The notes under the pieces: model-generated
What the model saw: the letters and a program-made list of their open reading frames with translations, nothing else
Told to the model about the DNA's origin: nothing
The model's database searches: none
Made by a program: the position numbers and the translations under genes
Assembly (NCBI GenBank): GCA_903929765.1
Contig: CAIYVX010000058.1
Coordinates: 1-56,110, forward strand
Reading direction: 5' to 3'
Origin: an uncultured Planctomycetia bacterium
GTDB lineage: Bacteria > Planctomycetota > Phycisphaerae > FEN-1346 > JAACEH01
DNA length: 56,110 bases
Part shown: positions 15,852-25,410 of the stretch, piece after piece
How the letters are laid out: the number at the start of each line of letters is the position of its first letter
Position numbering within the stretch: position 1 is the first letter of the stretch

Positions 15852-16022
15852 TTACGGCGCCACCGCGCTGCTGGCAGATTGAACGCTGGCAGAATGAACG
15901 CCTGGAGCATGAAGTCCTCCCGCGTTTCTCGTCAAGACCTTATACATGACATAATTTCCCACGCTGAAAAACACCACCAAGCCGCACAGAAAAATCAAAC
16001 CGTTCCTGGCTCCGCGCTTCAT
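15852..16022 (-). CDS. Small single-pass membrane protein in the importer cluster
   Basis: A 56-residue protein beginning MKRGARNGLIFLCGLVV, with one transmembrane helix (about 9-27) and a Ser/Ala-rich tail. AAAAGGAG lies 6 bases before the ATG, an excellent ribosome binding site. It starts 28 bases after the binding-protein stop and precedes the permease, so it probably belongs to the transporter operon. No family is recognised. It may be an accessory subunit or simply a small protein carried along. Confidence 0.7.
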   Translation of the reverse strand: MKRGARNGLIFLCGLVVFFSVGNYVMYKVLTRNAGGLHAPGVHSASVQSASSAVAP

Positions 16023-16049
16023 TGCTCACTCCTTTTCAATAGCCCGCTG

Positions 16050-17465
16050 TTACCGAGCCTGCTTCGCCGTCGCCTCATACCGCGCCCGAAACGCCTCCGC
16101 CCACTTTAGCCTCAGGTCGCTCTTCTTCATCTCCCGCCGATCCTGTTCCGCCCGCAGCTTCGCCTTCTCCTCCGCCGTAGCGCCATCCGGTATCACCACC
16201 GCCGCAAAAACCTCGCGGCCAAGCTGGTCCATTTCCTTTTCCGTCACCAGCGGCTCCGTCAGCTCCACCACCATCCGTTCCGGCGCCCCCGCCGCAATCA
16301 CCGCCTGCCACGCCTCGGTCAGTTGCTTCTTGTTCGTCACCATCATCGCCCGCAGATAAACCGGCAGCACCTCCATCCGGTTGTTTTCTTTCTCCGCGCT
16401 ATAAAACGTGTTTGGCGGCAGTTCGAACGGATTCGCCAGCCCCGGCGCCAAATCCGCCGCCCGCTCCTTATAAAGTTGCGGCAACACCGTGTACCGGGCC
16501 AGCGTTTCTTTCACCGGCCCGCCCGCCGCGCCTTTCTTCAGGCACCACAGTTTCTGCCCCGCCGGGCTCATCACGAACCGCTCAAACTCCTGGGCCAGTT
16601 CCGTGTGCGGTGCCCCGCGCAGAATACAAATTGTATCCGTGTCGAACGCCGTCAGATTCTGCGGCAGCACGAACCCCAGCCCCTCGCCCCCCGGCCCGGC
16701 CATCTGCCGCGATGCGTAAAAGTCGATGCACACGCCCAACGCGAGGAACCCCTGCCCGCAATCCTGCGGTATTTCCGCCGAGCCGTGCCCGATGTTCCGG
16801 GCGTTCGCCCCCATCAGCATCAGGATCCGCATCCCTTTCTCATATCCGTAGGCCTGCAATATTATTTCATAAGCCCGCCGCACCGACCCGCTCTGCGCCG
16901 CGTCCACCGCCCCGACCAGCCCGAAAAATTCCGGCCGGGCCATGTCCGCCCACTCCGCCACCGCCAGCCCCTTCGCCGCCGCTAATCTTTTGTTGTAAAT
17001 CAGCCCGAACCCCGTCACCGTCGCCCCATACCACTGAAACTCCGGGTCATACAGCGGCTCCCCCGCCACCGTTTTCGGCAGCGCCGCCAGCAGCTCGTCC
17101 GGCAATTTATAAGCTTGCAGCAACCCCGCCCGTTTCAATTGTTCCGCAATCGAGCCGCCCCCGAACACCAGATCGCAATCACGAATGCCCTGGCGATACT
17201 TGTCCTGGAGTTGTTGCAGCATGCCGCTCGCCCCGCCCGCATCCGGCCAATCAATCGTCACCTCGCGCCCGGTACTCGCCTTGTGCGCCGCCTTGAACGC
17301 CGCCGTAAACTCCTCGCGGATCGCCGGCACGTGTGGCGAATAAATCACCAGCCGCTCCCCCCCGCCCGTCGCCGCTCGCCCACACCCGCCCAACCCCAGG
17401 ACCGCCGCCACCACCAGCGCCGCCCCCACCGCCGCCGCCCCGATTATCGCTAATGTTTTCATCAT
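16050..17465 (-). CDS. ABC transporter substrate-binding lipoprotein (iron-type)
   Basis: A 471-residue extracytoplasmic solute-binding protein. The signal peptide ends in the lipobox LGGC. The mature protein starts 'LVIYSPHVPAIREEFTAAF', as in Fe(III)- and phosphonate-type binding proteins of the FbpA/AfuA group. An 'SGSVRRAYEIIL' segment and the GANARNIGHGSAEIPQD region fit a ligand cleft. A C-terminal extension of about 100 charged residues (RAEQDRREMKKSDLRLKWAE) is unusual. The start is one of two adjacent ATGs (17465 or 17462) because the upstream bases are repeat-derived. The ligand is not determined. Confidence 0.88.
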   Translation of the reverse strand: MMKTLAIIGAAAVGAALVVAAVLGLGGCGRAATGGGERLVIYSPHVPAIREEFTAAFKAAHKASTGREVTIDWPDAGGASGMLQQLQDKYRQGIRDCDLVFGGGSIAEQLKRAGLLQAYKLPDELLAALPKTVAGEPLYDPEFQWYGATVTGFGLIYNKRLAAAKGLAVAEWADMARPEFFGLVGAVDAAQSGSVRRAYEIILQAYGYEKGMRILMLMGANARNIGHGSAEIPQDCGQGFLALGVCIDFYASRQMAGPGGEGLGFVLPQNLTAFDTDTICILRGAPHTELAQEFERFVMSPAGQKLWCLKKGAAGGPVKETLARYTVLPQLYKERAADLAPGLANPFELPPNTFYSAEKENNRMEVLPVYLRAMMVTNKKQLTEAWQAVIAAGAPERMVVELTEPLVTEKEMDQLGREVFAAVVIPDGATAEEKAKLRAEQDRREMKKSDLRLKWAEAFRARYEATAKQAR

Positions 17466-17482
17466 GCTTATTCTTCTTCTTT

Positions 17483-17592
17483 TCACCCCTCCCCCTTGGG
17501 GGAGGGTGGCCGCTTTAGCGGCCGGGTGAGGGTTCTTCGTTTCTTCTGTTTCTTCACCCCTCTCCCTTGATGGAGAGGGTAGGGTGAGGGTG
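17483..17592 (+). repeat. Two family A palindromes
   Basis: A copy with the inner GGCCGCTTTAGCGGCC hairpin (17483-17532) is followed by a plain CACCCCTCTCCCTTGATGG copy (17554-17592). They lie between the ATPase and binding-protein genes of the importer. A run of TTTTTAATTTTT follows to 17660. Confidence 0.8.
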
Positions 17593-17651
17593 TACCTGTT
17601 TCACAAAAATCACTCCTGCCCTTGTTGCCGTTAATTTTTCATTTTTAATTT

Positions 17652-18740
17652 TTAACTTTTAATTCTTTCCACCGCAAACACGCTCCCCGCCTCCGTCCGG
17701 TACGAAACCCACACCGCCTCGCCCGTTTTCCACGCCGACTCCATTCGCGGAACTTGCAGCGCCTTCAGTTCCTGATCCCCCGCCCGCAGCGTCAACTGTT
17801 CCATCTCGCCCAGGAACGCCACGTCCATTACCGTCGCCGCCATCGAGTTCGCCGGTCGAATCACCTTTCCCGACACCACCTCCAGCGCCTCCGGTCGCAC
17901 CGCAATTTCGCACGCCGTCCCCTCGGCCAAATTCTCCGCCGGTCGCGCCGCCAGCAGCGTCCCCAGCGCCGTCTCGACCCGCGCCTGCCCCTCGACCATT
18001 CCTTTATACTGCCCGCGCACAAAATTCATCTCGCCCAGAAACGCTGCCGCAAAGTGCGATGCCGGCCGGGCATACATTTCGCGCGGCGAGCCGAGCTGCA
18101 CAATCCGCCCCTCCCGCATCAGCGCCACCCGGTCCGCCAGCGACAACGCCTCTTTCTGATCGTGGGTCACATATAATATCGTCAATCCCGTCTCGCGGTG
18201 AATTCGCCGAATCTCCCCCCGCATCTCCAGCCGCAGGCTCGCGTCCAGGTTCGACAGCGGCTCGTCCAGCAGGAGCGCGTCCGGCCGAATCGCCAGAGCC
18301 CGCGCCAAAGCCACCCGCTGCTGTTGCCCGCCCGACAACTGATTCGGTTTTCTCGCCGCCAGTTCCGCCAACTGCACCGTCTCGAGCGCCGCCATCCCCT
18401 CGCGCTTCCGTTCCGCCCGACTCCGCCCGCGCAGCGCCAGCCCGAACGTCACATTTTCCAGCACCGTCATGTGCGGCCACAGGGCGTAGCTCTGAAACAC
18501 CATCCCCGTGTTTCGCCGGTGCGGCGGCACGCGCGTGATATTTCGCCCACCCAGAAAAATCTCCCCCGCGTCCGGCTCCGCAAACCCCGCCACCGCCCGC
18601 AGCAGCGTCGTCTTCCCGCACCCGCTCGGCCCCAGCAGAAAAAAAAGTTCCCCCGCCGCCGCCTCGAACGAAACGTCGTCCACCGCCCGCACGCGGCCGA
18701 AGCTCTTCACCAGATGTTCCACCCGAATCGCCTGGCTCAC
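17652..18740 (-). CDS. ABC transporter ATPase, FbpC/PotA type
   Basis: A 362-residue ATPase energising the importer. Walker A is GPSGCGKTT, the signature LSGGQQQR, Walker B ALLLDEPLSNLD and the H-loop YVTHD. The C-terminal 120 residues form a TOBE-like domain (CEIAVRPEALEVV), as in FbpC, PotA and CysA. The GTG start at 18740 has AAGGAAC upstream and gives the usual short N-terminus before IRVEHLVKSFG. It is the first gene of the minus-strand importer and diverges from the enolase-superfamily gene. Confidence 0.93.
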   Translation of the reverse strand: MSQAIRVEHLVKSFGRVRAVDDVSFEAAAGELFFLLGPSGCGKTTLLRAVAGFAEPDAGEIFLGGRNITRVPPHRRNTGMVFQSYALWPHMTVLENVTFGLALRGRSRAERKREGMAALETVQLAELAARKPNQLSGGQQQRVALARALAIRPDALLLDEPLSNLDASLRLEMRGEIRRIHRETGLTILYVTHDQKEALSLADRVALMREGRIVQLGSPREMYARPASHFAAAFLGEMNFVRGQYKGMVEGQARVETALGTLLAARPAENLAEGTACEIAVRPEALEVVSGKVIRPANSMAATVMDVAFLGEMEQLTLRAGDQELKALQVPRMESAWKTGEAVWVSYRTEAGSVFAVERIKS

Positions 18741-18932
18741 CGCATGTTCCTTCTTTGCTGTTTCTCCTGCTCTACTGTTCACCTGTTCTACTGTTCTCGG
18801 CGGCTTTGCCGCCGCACTATATTCCCCCATTCGCCCCCGAATTGCAATCGCCAACCCCACAAAATTTCTAGCCCCTCCCGCCCCGCTGCGGTATCATCTT
18901 ACTTGTCCTCTCTTTTTCCGAGGCCCGTCGCC

Positions 18933-20111
18933 ATGACCCGGTTGCGTCTTCCACTCCTCGACCTCCCCAAGCCGCGCCTCCTCCGCCTCTACAAATATCG
19001 CCTCCCGCTTCGCCAATATTTTCGCCACGCCGCCGCCGCACGCGACGTCAACGAAGGTCTCATCGTCCGCCTCGAACTCTCCAACGGCGTCGAAGGCCTC
19101 GGCGAAGGCATCCCCCGCCCCTACGTCACCGGCGAAACCGTCGCCTCCGCCGCCGATGCCGTCGAACAACTCTACGCCCCGCGAATGGCCGCCGCCGATC
19201 CCCTGGCCCTCGGACCCGTCGAGGGCAGCGCCGAGGGCGTCTGGCACAATGCCGCCTGGTGTGCCTGCGAATTAGCCCTCCTCGACGCTGCCGCCCGCTC
19301 CGAAAACCTCACCCTCGCCGTCTTCCTCGCCCAACGTCTCATCCGGCCCCTCCGCCCCAAAATCTCCCAGCGCGTCGCCGGCGTCCTCAGCGCCGAAGCT
19401 CCCGACGTCCTCATGCGCAGCCTGCGCCGCATGTGGTGGTTCGGCCTCCGCGACTTCAAGCTCAAGGTCGCCGCCCCCGAAGACCGCGAGGGCCTCCGCG
19501 CCGCCCTCGAATACCTCGGCCCCGCCGTCGCCAAACGCCAGGCCACCCTCCGCGTCGACGCCAACGGCGGCTGGTCGTTCGACCAGGCCCGCCAGGAATG
19601 CCGCCGCCTCGGCCAACTCGGCATCGCCGCCGTCGAGCAACCCCTCCGCCGCGGCGACGAAGCCGACCTCCCCGCCCTGCGCCGCGAAGCCGGCGCACCC
19701 ATCATGCTCGACGAATCGCTCCTTGAACCGCGCTCTGCCGCCCGCCTGGCCGCCGCCGGCGCCGCCGATTTCTGGAACCTCCGCATCAGCAAGAACGGCG
19801 GCCTTCTCCAGACCCTCGAACTCGCCGATCTCGCCCGCTCCAGCAACATCGGACTCATGCTCGGCGCCATGGTCGGCGAGAGCGGCATCCTCGCCGCCGC
19901 CGCCCGCGTCATCCTTCAACTCGTCCCCGAAATCCGTTTCCTCGAAAATTCTTACGGCCGCTTCCTCCTGGAGGAAGACCTGGTCGAACAGCGCACCCGT
20001 TTCGGTTACGGCGGCCGCCTCGCCCCGCTCCCCGGTCCCGGCCTCGGCGTCTCCCTCGACCTCGAAGTCTTCGAACGCCTCACCGAAAAAGTCGCCCAGA
20101 TTCTGTTGTAA
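18933..20111 (+). CDS. Enolase superfamily enzyme (epimerase or OSBS-like)
   Basis: A 392-residue muconate-lactonizing subgroup enzyme. The capping domain (1-130) is followed by a barrel with the catalytic FKLKVA motif, the metal ligands in RVDANGG, VEQPL and LDESL, and the second lysine in ISKNGG. These motifs occur in L-Ala-D/L-Glu epimerases, o-succinylbenzoate synthases and N-succinylamino-acid racemases, so the substrate stays open. No menaquinone or peptidoglycan-recycling neighbour helps. The ATG at 18933 lacks a strong RBS. The N-terminus 'RLRLPLLDLPKPRLLRLYKY' is slightly longer than usual. Confidence 0.85.
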   Translation: MTRLRLPLLDLPKPRLLRLYKYRLPLRQYFRHAAAARDVNEGLIVRLELSNGVEGLGEGIPRPYVTGETVASAADAVEQLYAPRMAAADPLALGPVEGSAEGVWHNAAWCACELALLDAAARSENLTLAVFLAQRLIRPLRPKISQRVAGVLSAEAPDVLMRSLRRMWWFGLRDFKLKVAAPEDREGLRAALEYLGPAVAKRQATLRVDANGGWSFDQARQECRRLGQLGIAAVEQPLRRGDEADLPALRREAGAPIMLDESLLEPRSAARLAAAGAADFWNLRISKNGGLLQTLELADLARSSNIGLMLGAMVGESGILAAAARVILQLVPEIRFLENSYGRFLLEEDLVEQRTRFGYGGRLAPLPGPGLGVSLDLEVFERLTEKVAQILL

Positions 20112-20133
20112 GCGGGTAGGAGGTATGAATCGG

Positions 20134-20237
20134 GGTGCCACACTTTGAAGACCCGGCGCAGCCGGGGCCAAAGTGTGTTCTTCTTCAGTGTGGATGGAGC
20201 GTGCTTGATTTCCCCGAGTTTGTCGAGGGGCACGCAC
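20134..20237 (+). repeat. Family B palindrome plus a GCGTGC hairpin
   Basis: GTGCCACACTTTG...CAAAGTGTGTTCTTC (20134-20182) follows the enolase-superfamily stop. A second inverted repeat, GCGTGCTTG... and ...GCACGC (about 20189-20236), reaches to the convergent gene. Confidence 0.75.
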
Positions 20238-20245
20238 CAAGAAAA

Positions 20246-22531
20246 CTACGGCATTCCGACCGCTTCTGGCCTTGACGCCTCCACCTTATAAATCAGGCTT
20301 TTCGCGTACATCGGCGTAGAGATAGAGTCAGGGCCGGCCGCAACGAGGTTATGAAATCGCAGAGCCAACTCTCGGGCTTTGGCGAAGTCACCGGCCCCGA
20401 TCCGGTTGCGGATGGCGGCGGCAAAGGCCCCGGGCGGCGTGCTGTTCAGGATTTTGGCGTCTCGATGCTTCAGTTCTTCACTGCGCTGGGTGTCAGGCCA
20501 ACGGACCGGCGGATAGTCGACTAGGATTTTCAATAGTTCATCGGCGTTCGGCGCCTGACCAGTTGGCGTTCTCTGGTGGAAGTCGGCCACCGCCTGTTTG
20601 ACCCACGGATCCTGGCCATGCAGCCATTCCAGGGACTCGTAGAAAGCGGCCGATTTTTTGTCGGGCCAGCGGCGGTCGAAGGCGTCGAAGAGTACCCACG
20701 AGAGCCGGCACTCCGGATGGGACCGCAGATACCACGCCAGTTCATTCTGACCCTTGTCTTCGCCCTGCACATAACAGGCCTGGGCGTACAGGTGCACGTG
20801 CTGCAAACGCACACTCCAGTAAGGATCCTTCACAAAATCTTCCTTGATCTTTACAGTATCGACCTTCTTGCCGTCCAGAAGGTCCAGGTATGCCTGCCAG
20901 ATCGACAGACAGTTGGCTTTCCGGGCCAGTTCCTCTTGTTTATGACACAACCTCTCCAGGCGGTCGCGCTGACCCGATAGGGCCATGGCCACTCCGGCAC
21001 CGGAAAGCGTCAACATTTTCCGCCCTTCGTCCTTCAGCAATGGGAAGGCCTTGACATAGGCCTCTGTGGCCTGAGCGTATTGACCTAATTCGGTCAGGGC
21101 GTCGCCGGCATGCCACAAGGCCACGCCTGTATCGACATCGCTGTTCTGCGCTTTCCGGCACCTTTCTGCCAGGTCCAAGGCCAAGCCCGCGGCCCAGTCG
21201 TGTCGGCCGCAAAAGTCGGTCAGCAGGTTGGACAACCGCTCGACCGGCTCCCAGTTCTTGCCGCTGCCAGTCAGGTAACTGCTCTTCATTGCGATGAGGC
21301 AGAGCGAAACCGCCGCATCGGCGTCGGCAAAGCGGATGTCTTCGCACATTGCTTTGGCCGTTTGGAGCGCAAGAATGTTCTCGTTGGGATATCTACTGAT
21401 AGTCCTTTTCAGCCGGTCAATCAAGGGCCCGACTTCACTATGCTTGTTCCTGAGGGCGACGTCCAACTCGCTGCTCAGCAACCGGTGATTGTCCGGACCG
21501 CCCAGCGCACGGGCCTGGTCCAGCCAGCGTTTGTATCGCTCCGGTGCCACCGAGTCGGGAGGAACTTGCCACAGTTCCGGCACTGGATAGGCATCGAGGG
21601 CTTGGACGATCTGCTCAAGATAGGCCTGGTCGTCGCCGTCGTCCCAGTGCTTCTGGTTGGCCCACCAGTAGCGCACGTCGGCGAAGCCCGGATCGCGCCG
21701 GAGAATCTTGTCGTACAGGCCGAACTCTTCCGCCCCGCGCTCCGGCAGAAACGCGGCCCGGCCCAGGTCGATCAACGACTCCGGTTGACAACGCTTCATG
21801 TGGAGGTGGCGCACCAGTTCCGGTCCAGGGGCCTGGTCCAGCAAGGTCATGGCGTCGACGCTCATGTCTCCCAGCAGGTCGAAATAGTCACGGGCCGGTG
21901 GGTAGTCCTTCTTGTGCATCACGCCCTTGTCCGTGTATATGAGCAGGGTACCGCTGTAGCCGTCTTTGTCGGCGACGATCGTACCGCCAATGGCATGGGT
22001 GGCTGCCCAGTTTTCGATCTCGTCGCGGATATCCCCCTTCGCGTACTTCTTGGACATGGGCAGCATTATCTCCCGGTCGCGTTTGAAGACGAAGAAGGCA
22101 TGCCGCGCACAATAGGATCCCGGCGCCCAGTCCAGCGAGTTCGACAACAGGAACGAGAAGGCCAGTGCTTCGGCCGGATCGCCGGCCTGGTTTTTACTGA
22201 CGAACAGAAACGGCAAAACCACGGCGCTGAAACCAGCTTTCTCAAAGGGCCGGTGGCCGACCTCAGGAAAGGCCGCTTCCAACTGGGCCAGCGAGGGCAC
22301 CACGGGGGACTGCGGCCGCAACGTCATCAGCGGCAACTTGACCGGTTGCTGGTTGCCCACTGCCGCCGGATCAGGCAGGGGCTGCGATTCCATCGCGGCA
22401 GGCCGAGTGTGCATTATCTTGGGCAGCGCCGACCGCACGGTCTCCACGGCGAACCAAACGACAGCCGCGGTCACGACCAACGCCCCGGCCACAACGAAAG
22501 CACCAATCACATAGAGAGCCTTGCGTCCCAT
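20246..22531 (-). CDS. Membrane-anchored protein of unknown function with TPR-like helices
   Basis: A 761-residue protein. One N-terminal transmembrane helix (ALYVIGAFVVAGALVVTAAVVWF, about 5-27) is followed by a proline-rich linker and a large extracytoplasmic region. Residues about 85-230 form a mixed alpha/beta domain (FSAVVLPFLFVSK...GGTIVADKDGYSGTLLIY) like those before TPR arrays; the rest is helical with TPR-like segments (GDALTELGQYAQATEAYVKA). No catalytic motif is recognised. The start is set by AAAGGAG before MGRKAL. Its base composition is more balanced than its C-rich or G-rich neighbours, which may mark a different history. Confidence 0.75.
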   Translation of the reverse strand: MGRKALYVIGAFVVAGALVVTAAVVWFAVETVRSALPKIMHTRPAAMESQPLPDPAAVGNQQPVKLPLMTLRPQSPVVPSLAQLEAAFPEVGHRPFEKAGFSAVVLPFLFVSKNQAGDPAEALAFSFLLSNSLDWAPGSYCARHAFFVFKRDREIMLPMSKKYAKGDIRDEIENWAATHAIGGTIVADKDGYSGTLLIYTDKGVMHKKDYPPARDYFDLLGDMSVDAMTLLDQAPGPELVRHLHMKRCQPESLIDLGRAAFLPERGAEEFGLYDKILRRDPGFADVRYWWANQKHWDDGDDQAYLEQIVQALDAYPVPELWQVPPDSVAPERYKRWLDQARALGGPDNHRLLSSELDVALRNKHSEVGPLIDRLKRTISRYPNENILALQTAKAMCEDIRFADADAAVSLCLIAMKSSYLTGSGKNWEPVERLSNLLTDFCGRHDWAAGLALDLAERCRKAQNSDVDTGVALWHAGDALTELGQYAQATEAYVKAFPLLKDEGRKMLTLSGAGVAMALSGQRDRLERLCHKQEELARKANCLSIWQAYLDLLDGKKVDTVKIKEDFVKDPYWSVRLQHVHLYAQACYVQGEDKGQNELAWYLRSHPECRLSWVLFDAFDRRWPDKKSAAFYESLEWLHGQDPWVKQAVADFHQRTPTGQAPNADELLKILVDYPPVRWPDTQRSEELKHRDAKILNSTPPGAFAAAIRNRIGAGDFAKARELALRFHNLVAAGPDSISTPMYAKSLIYKVEASRPEAVGMP

Positions 22532-22732
22532 GAGTAACTCCTTTCTGATGCGAACTGAGACAATGGTACCGATGTACGCAATTGTGGGCAAGCAGAAAGG
22601 GTTTTCCGATGTTTGCGATTTCGATGCTTGCGGGACGCGGCCCTCGGTGGTAGGATTTCACTTGTCGGACCTATGCGGCGGCGAGAACCCCTCGCCGCAA
22701 ATCCGCCTGGGGCCATGATCAATCAGATAAAG

Positions 22733-22763
22733 GGTGGCATGGCGGCCGCTGTGTGCCGCCAAG
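22733..22763 (+). repeat. GGTGGCATGGCGGC palindrome (family H)
   Basis: GGGTGGCATGGCGGCC pairs through GTGTGCCGCCA. Other copies lie at 28095, 34338, 41850 and inside the nested cluster at 43032-43201. It directly precedes the ArfA-like ORF. The hairpin GCGGCGAG-AACCC-CTCGCCGC at 22678-22698 lies just upstream. Confidence 0.7.
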
Positions 22764-22783
22764 TTTCGCTGGGAGACCAGCTC

Positions 22784-22972
22784 TTGTCCCGCAGCCGCCG
22801 AAAATCCATCCACGCCACCAAGCGCGTCCCGCAACCCAAGCCGCCACGCACCGCCGCCCGCACCTGGCTCGCCAACCAGGTCGAACGGGTCGTCCAGCCC
22901 AAGGCCGGCAAAGGCTCCTACAATCGCCGCCAAGCCAAACGCGAAGGGCAGGGGGCCGTGGAGGAAAATTAG
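22784..22972 (+). CDS. Small basic protein, possibly ArfA-like ribosome-rescue factor
   Basis: A 62-residue, very basic protein. The C-terminal half, VERVVQPKAGKGSYNRRQAK, resembles the core of ArfA (RVEKNKKGKGSYMRKGK in E. coli), which recruits RF2 to ribosomes stalled on non-stop messages. The proposed TTG start at 22784 has GGGAG 8 bases upstream; the reading frame is open further upstream but there overlaps a palindromic repeat. The assignment rests on a short motif, so it is tentative. Alternatively it is an unrelated lysine-rich small protein. Confidence 0.42.
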   Translation: MSRSRRKSIHATKRVPQPKPPRTAARTWLANQVERVVQPKAGKGSYNRRQAKREGQGAVEEN

Positions 22973-23007
22973 TTTGGGCGTGTTGTCGGATCCCGGAATG
23001 GAGTCTG

Positions 23008-23050
23008 ACTTCATGATTGGATATTGAGTGTTGGATATTGGATATTCGCT
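23008..23050 (+). repeat. TGATTGGATATTG repeat (family F)
   Basis: TTCATGATTGGATATTGAG then TGTTGGATATTGGATATTCG. Near-identical copies are at 24016, 28164 and 29731, always in this orientation. On the other strand it reads as a spurious '[11 protein letters not shown]' peptide. Confidence 0.85.
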
Positions 23051-23090
23051 GTTTTCTTTTTTCTGCCGGCGAGTTCCAGGAACCGCCCCG

Positions 23091-23816
23091 TCAGTCCTGC
23101 TCTTCTTCCGCCTCTTCGCTCGCCGTAATCTCCCCCAACGCTTCCAGCGCCCGCTGCGCCGCCTTCTGTTCCGACTCTTTCTTGTTCAGCCCCCACGCGC
23201 TTGGATATCTCTTCCCATCCATAATCACAGCCACCTCAAACGCCTTCGAGTGGTCCGGCCCTTTCTCGTCCAGCAACTCATAGTTCGGCGTCGCCCCCAG
23301 CACCCGCTGAGCGTACTGTTGCAGCAGGCTCTTGTAATTGACGTCCTGACCCCCGTGGGCCACCAGGTTGATCTCCGGCCGCATCAGCCGCAGAATCAGC
23401 TCCTCCGCCGCCTTGAAACCCCCGTCGAAATAAACCGCCGCAATCAGGCTCTCCAGGGCGCACGCCGCCAGGCTCGTCGGCATCACCCCTTCCACATCCA
23501 TCCCTTTCGACAGGAAGAGCAGTTCGTCGATCCCCAGTTGCGACGCCACCCGCGCGCACGTTGCCCGGCTCACCACCGCGCTCTTGATCCGCGTCAAGTC
23601 CCCCTCGGTGTAAGTCGGGAATTGCCGGAACAGTTCCTCGCACACCACCAGCCCCAGCACCGCGTCTCCCAGAAACTCCAGCCGCTCGTTGCTCTCCAGG
23701 TAATGCGACGCCACGCTCGCGTGCGTCATCGCCTTCTGCAACAGCGCCCGGTCCGCGAACTTATGCCCCAGCAGCGTCTCGCACCGATCAATCATTTCCT
23801 CGCGGCTGTCGGCCAA
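23091..23816 (-). CDS. rnc: Ribonuclease III
   Basis: A 241-residue double-strand-specific endonuclease that processes rRNA and regulatory RNA. The catalytic signature [16 protein letters not shown] is near residue 43, the second acidic site is in [14 protein letters not shown], and a C-terminal dsRNA-binding domain spans about 155-225 ([13 protein letters not shown]...[16 protein letters not shown]). An acidic tail (EEAEEEQD) ends the protein. The TTG start at 23816 has AGGGAAG upstream; an ATG seven codons later is the alternative. The processing stems around 16S and 23S in this window are typical substrates. Confidence 0.95.
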   Translation of the reverse strand: MADSREEMIDRCETLLGHKFADRALLQKAMTHASVASHYLESNERLEFLGDAVLGLVVCEELFRQFPTYTEGDLTRIKSAVVSRATCARVASQLGIDELLFLSKGMDVEGVMPTSLAACALESLIAAVYFDGGFKAAEELILRLMRPEINLVAHGGQDVNYKSLLQQYAQRVLGATPNYELLDEKGPDHSKAFEVAVIMDGKRYPSAWGLNKKESEQKAAQRALEALGEITASEEAEEEQD

Positions 23817-23912
23817 GAGACTTCCCTTTCTTCTTCTGGATGTGCTTTCACTTCCAAGGCCATTTTAAGAACGCCGCCGGAACCTGTCAATGCACCCGCG
23901 CGGATGAGTTGC

Positions 23913-24060
23913 CTTTCGTAGGGGCAGAGCTTGTCTCTGCCCTGTCGTTGTTTTGCCGTTCGTAAGGGCGACATACATGTCGCCCGTGTTGCTGTTGTCG
24001 TTTCTTTTGCTGTCCTTCATGATTGGATATTGGGTGTTGGTTATTGGATATTCGCCGTTT
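23913..24060 (+). repeat. Two CGTAGGGGC palindromes (family C) and a family F repeat
   Basis: GGGGCAGAG-CTTGT-CTCTGCCC (about 23920-23942) and GGGCGACAT-ACATGTCGCCC (about 23964-23983) share the frame but have different stem sequences. The family F repeat is at 24016-24060. No gene is seen between 23817 and 24151. Confidence 0.75.
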
Positions 24061-24151
24061 CTCAATTTCCCCTATCCCTGCCACCAAAAAAAATTCGGGC
24101 GCCCCGCTCATCACGGAACGCCCGACTCATTTCTCGTCTTCTCAATCACTT

Positions 24152-25372
24152 CTACAACCCCGCCGCCTTCCGCAGCTTCGCCGCCATATCCGTCTTCTCC
24201 CAGGTGAACTCCGGATCGTTCCGCCCGAAGTGCCCGCCGGAGGAAGTCTTCTTGTAAATCGGCCTGAGCAGCTTCAGATGGGCGATCATCTCGCGCGGCT
24301 TCAGCGGGAAAAATTCCCGCACCAGCTTGCCGAGTTCCGTCTCCGAAATCGCCCCCGTCCCGAACGTGTCCACCTTCACCGACAGCGGCTCGGCCACGCC
24401 GATGGCGTAACTCAACTGGATTTCGCACTTCTCCGCCAGCCCCGCCGCCACGATGTTCTTCGCCACATACCGGGCCATGTACGCCGCCGACCGGTCCACC
24501 TTCGACGGGTCTTTCCCCGAAAACGCCCCGCCGCCGTGCCGCCCCATCCCGCCGTAAGTGTCCACGATGATCTTCCGGCCCGTCAGGCCCGTGTCGCCGT
24601 GCGGCCCGCCGACCACGAACGATCCCGTCGGATTAATCAGGTAAATCGTGTCCTTGTCCAGCATCCCCTTCGGGAACACCGGCTTGATCACCTTCTCGAT
24701 AATCTGGTTGCGAATCGCCGGCTTGTTCGTGTCGACCGACGCCAGATGCTGCGTCGAAATCACCACCGTGTGAATGCGGCACGGCTGCCCGCCGCAATAT
24801 TCCACCGTCACCTGGCTCTTGCCGTCCGGCAGAATCCACGGCAGGATTTTCTTTTGCCGCACCTCCGCCAGCCGCAGCACCAGCTTGTGGGCCATGGCGA
24901 TCGGCATCGGCATCAGCTCTTTCGTCTCGTTGCAGGCGAACCCGAACATGATCCCCTGGTCGCCCGCGCCCTGTTCCTTGTCCGAGCCCGAGTCCACGCC
25001 CTGGGCGATGTCCGGGCTTTGGCTGTGCAGGCTCACCAGGATGCCGCAACTGTCCGCGTCGAACCCGATGCCCTGTTCGGTGTACCCGATCTCGGTAATG
25101 GCCTGCCGCACCACGTCGCGGATATCGACATAGGCCTTCGTCGTCACTTCACCCGCCACCACCACCAGGCCCGTCGTCACCAGCGTTTCGCAGGCCACGC
25201 GGCTCTTGGGGTCTTCGGCCAGCATGGCGTCCAGGATCGAATCCGAAATCCGGTCGGCCACCTTGTCCGGGTGGCCCATCGTCACCGATTCGCTCGTGAA
25301 ATAATAATGATTCGGCTCGCTCCCGCAATTGCACCGCATTGCTCCCACCTTCGCGCTCTTCTTCTTCGCCAC
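24152..25372 (-). CDS. metK: S-adenosylmethionine synthetase
   Basis: A 406-residue methionine adenosyltransferase making SAM from methionine and ATP. The motifs [28 protein letters not shown] (ATP binding) and [16 protein letters not shown] (P-loop) are all intact. The GTG start at 25372 ([12 protein letters not shown]) is preceded by AAGGAGA at a good distance; the more usual short N-terminus would be the ATG at residue 12. No SAM riboswitch was recognised upstream; that region is filled with repeats. Confidence 0.97.
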   Translation of the reverse strand: MAKKKSAKVGAMRCNCGSEPNHYYFTSESVTMGHPDKVADRISDSILDAMLAEDPKSRVACETLVTTGLVVVAGEVTTKAYVDIRDVVRQAITEIGYTEQGIGFDADSCGILVSLHSQSPDIAQGVDSGSDKEQGAGDQGIMFGFACNETKELMPMPIAMAHKLVLRLAEVRQKKILPWILPDGKSQVTVEYCGGQPCRIHTVVISTQHLASVDTNKPAIRNQIIEKVIKPVFPKGMLDKDTIYLINPTGSFVVGGPHGDTGLTGRKIIVDTYGGMGRHGGGAFSGKDPSKVDRSAAYMARYVAKNIVAAGLAEKCEIQLSYAIGVAEPLSVKVDTFGTGAISETELGKLVREFFPLKPREMIAHLKLLRPIYKKTSSGGHFGRNDPEFTWEKTDMAAKLRKAAGL

Positions 25373-25410
25373 AGAATTCTCCTTATGCTGTTGCCGTTGC
25401 TTCTTCTTAT

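Noticed and set aside
18198-18932. Long N-terminal extension of the enolase-superfamily gene
   Set aside because: It overlaps the divergent ABC ATPase gene and is Arg/Pro-rich; the conserved domain begins near the ATG at 18933.
21110-22537. 475-codon plus-strand frame opposite the large membrane-anchored protein
   Set aside because: No start signal and no domain; the minus-strand protein has a membrane anchor, an RBS and coherent helices.
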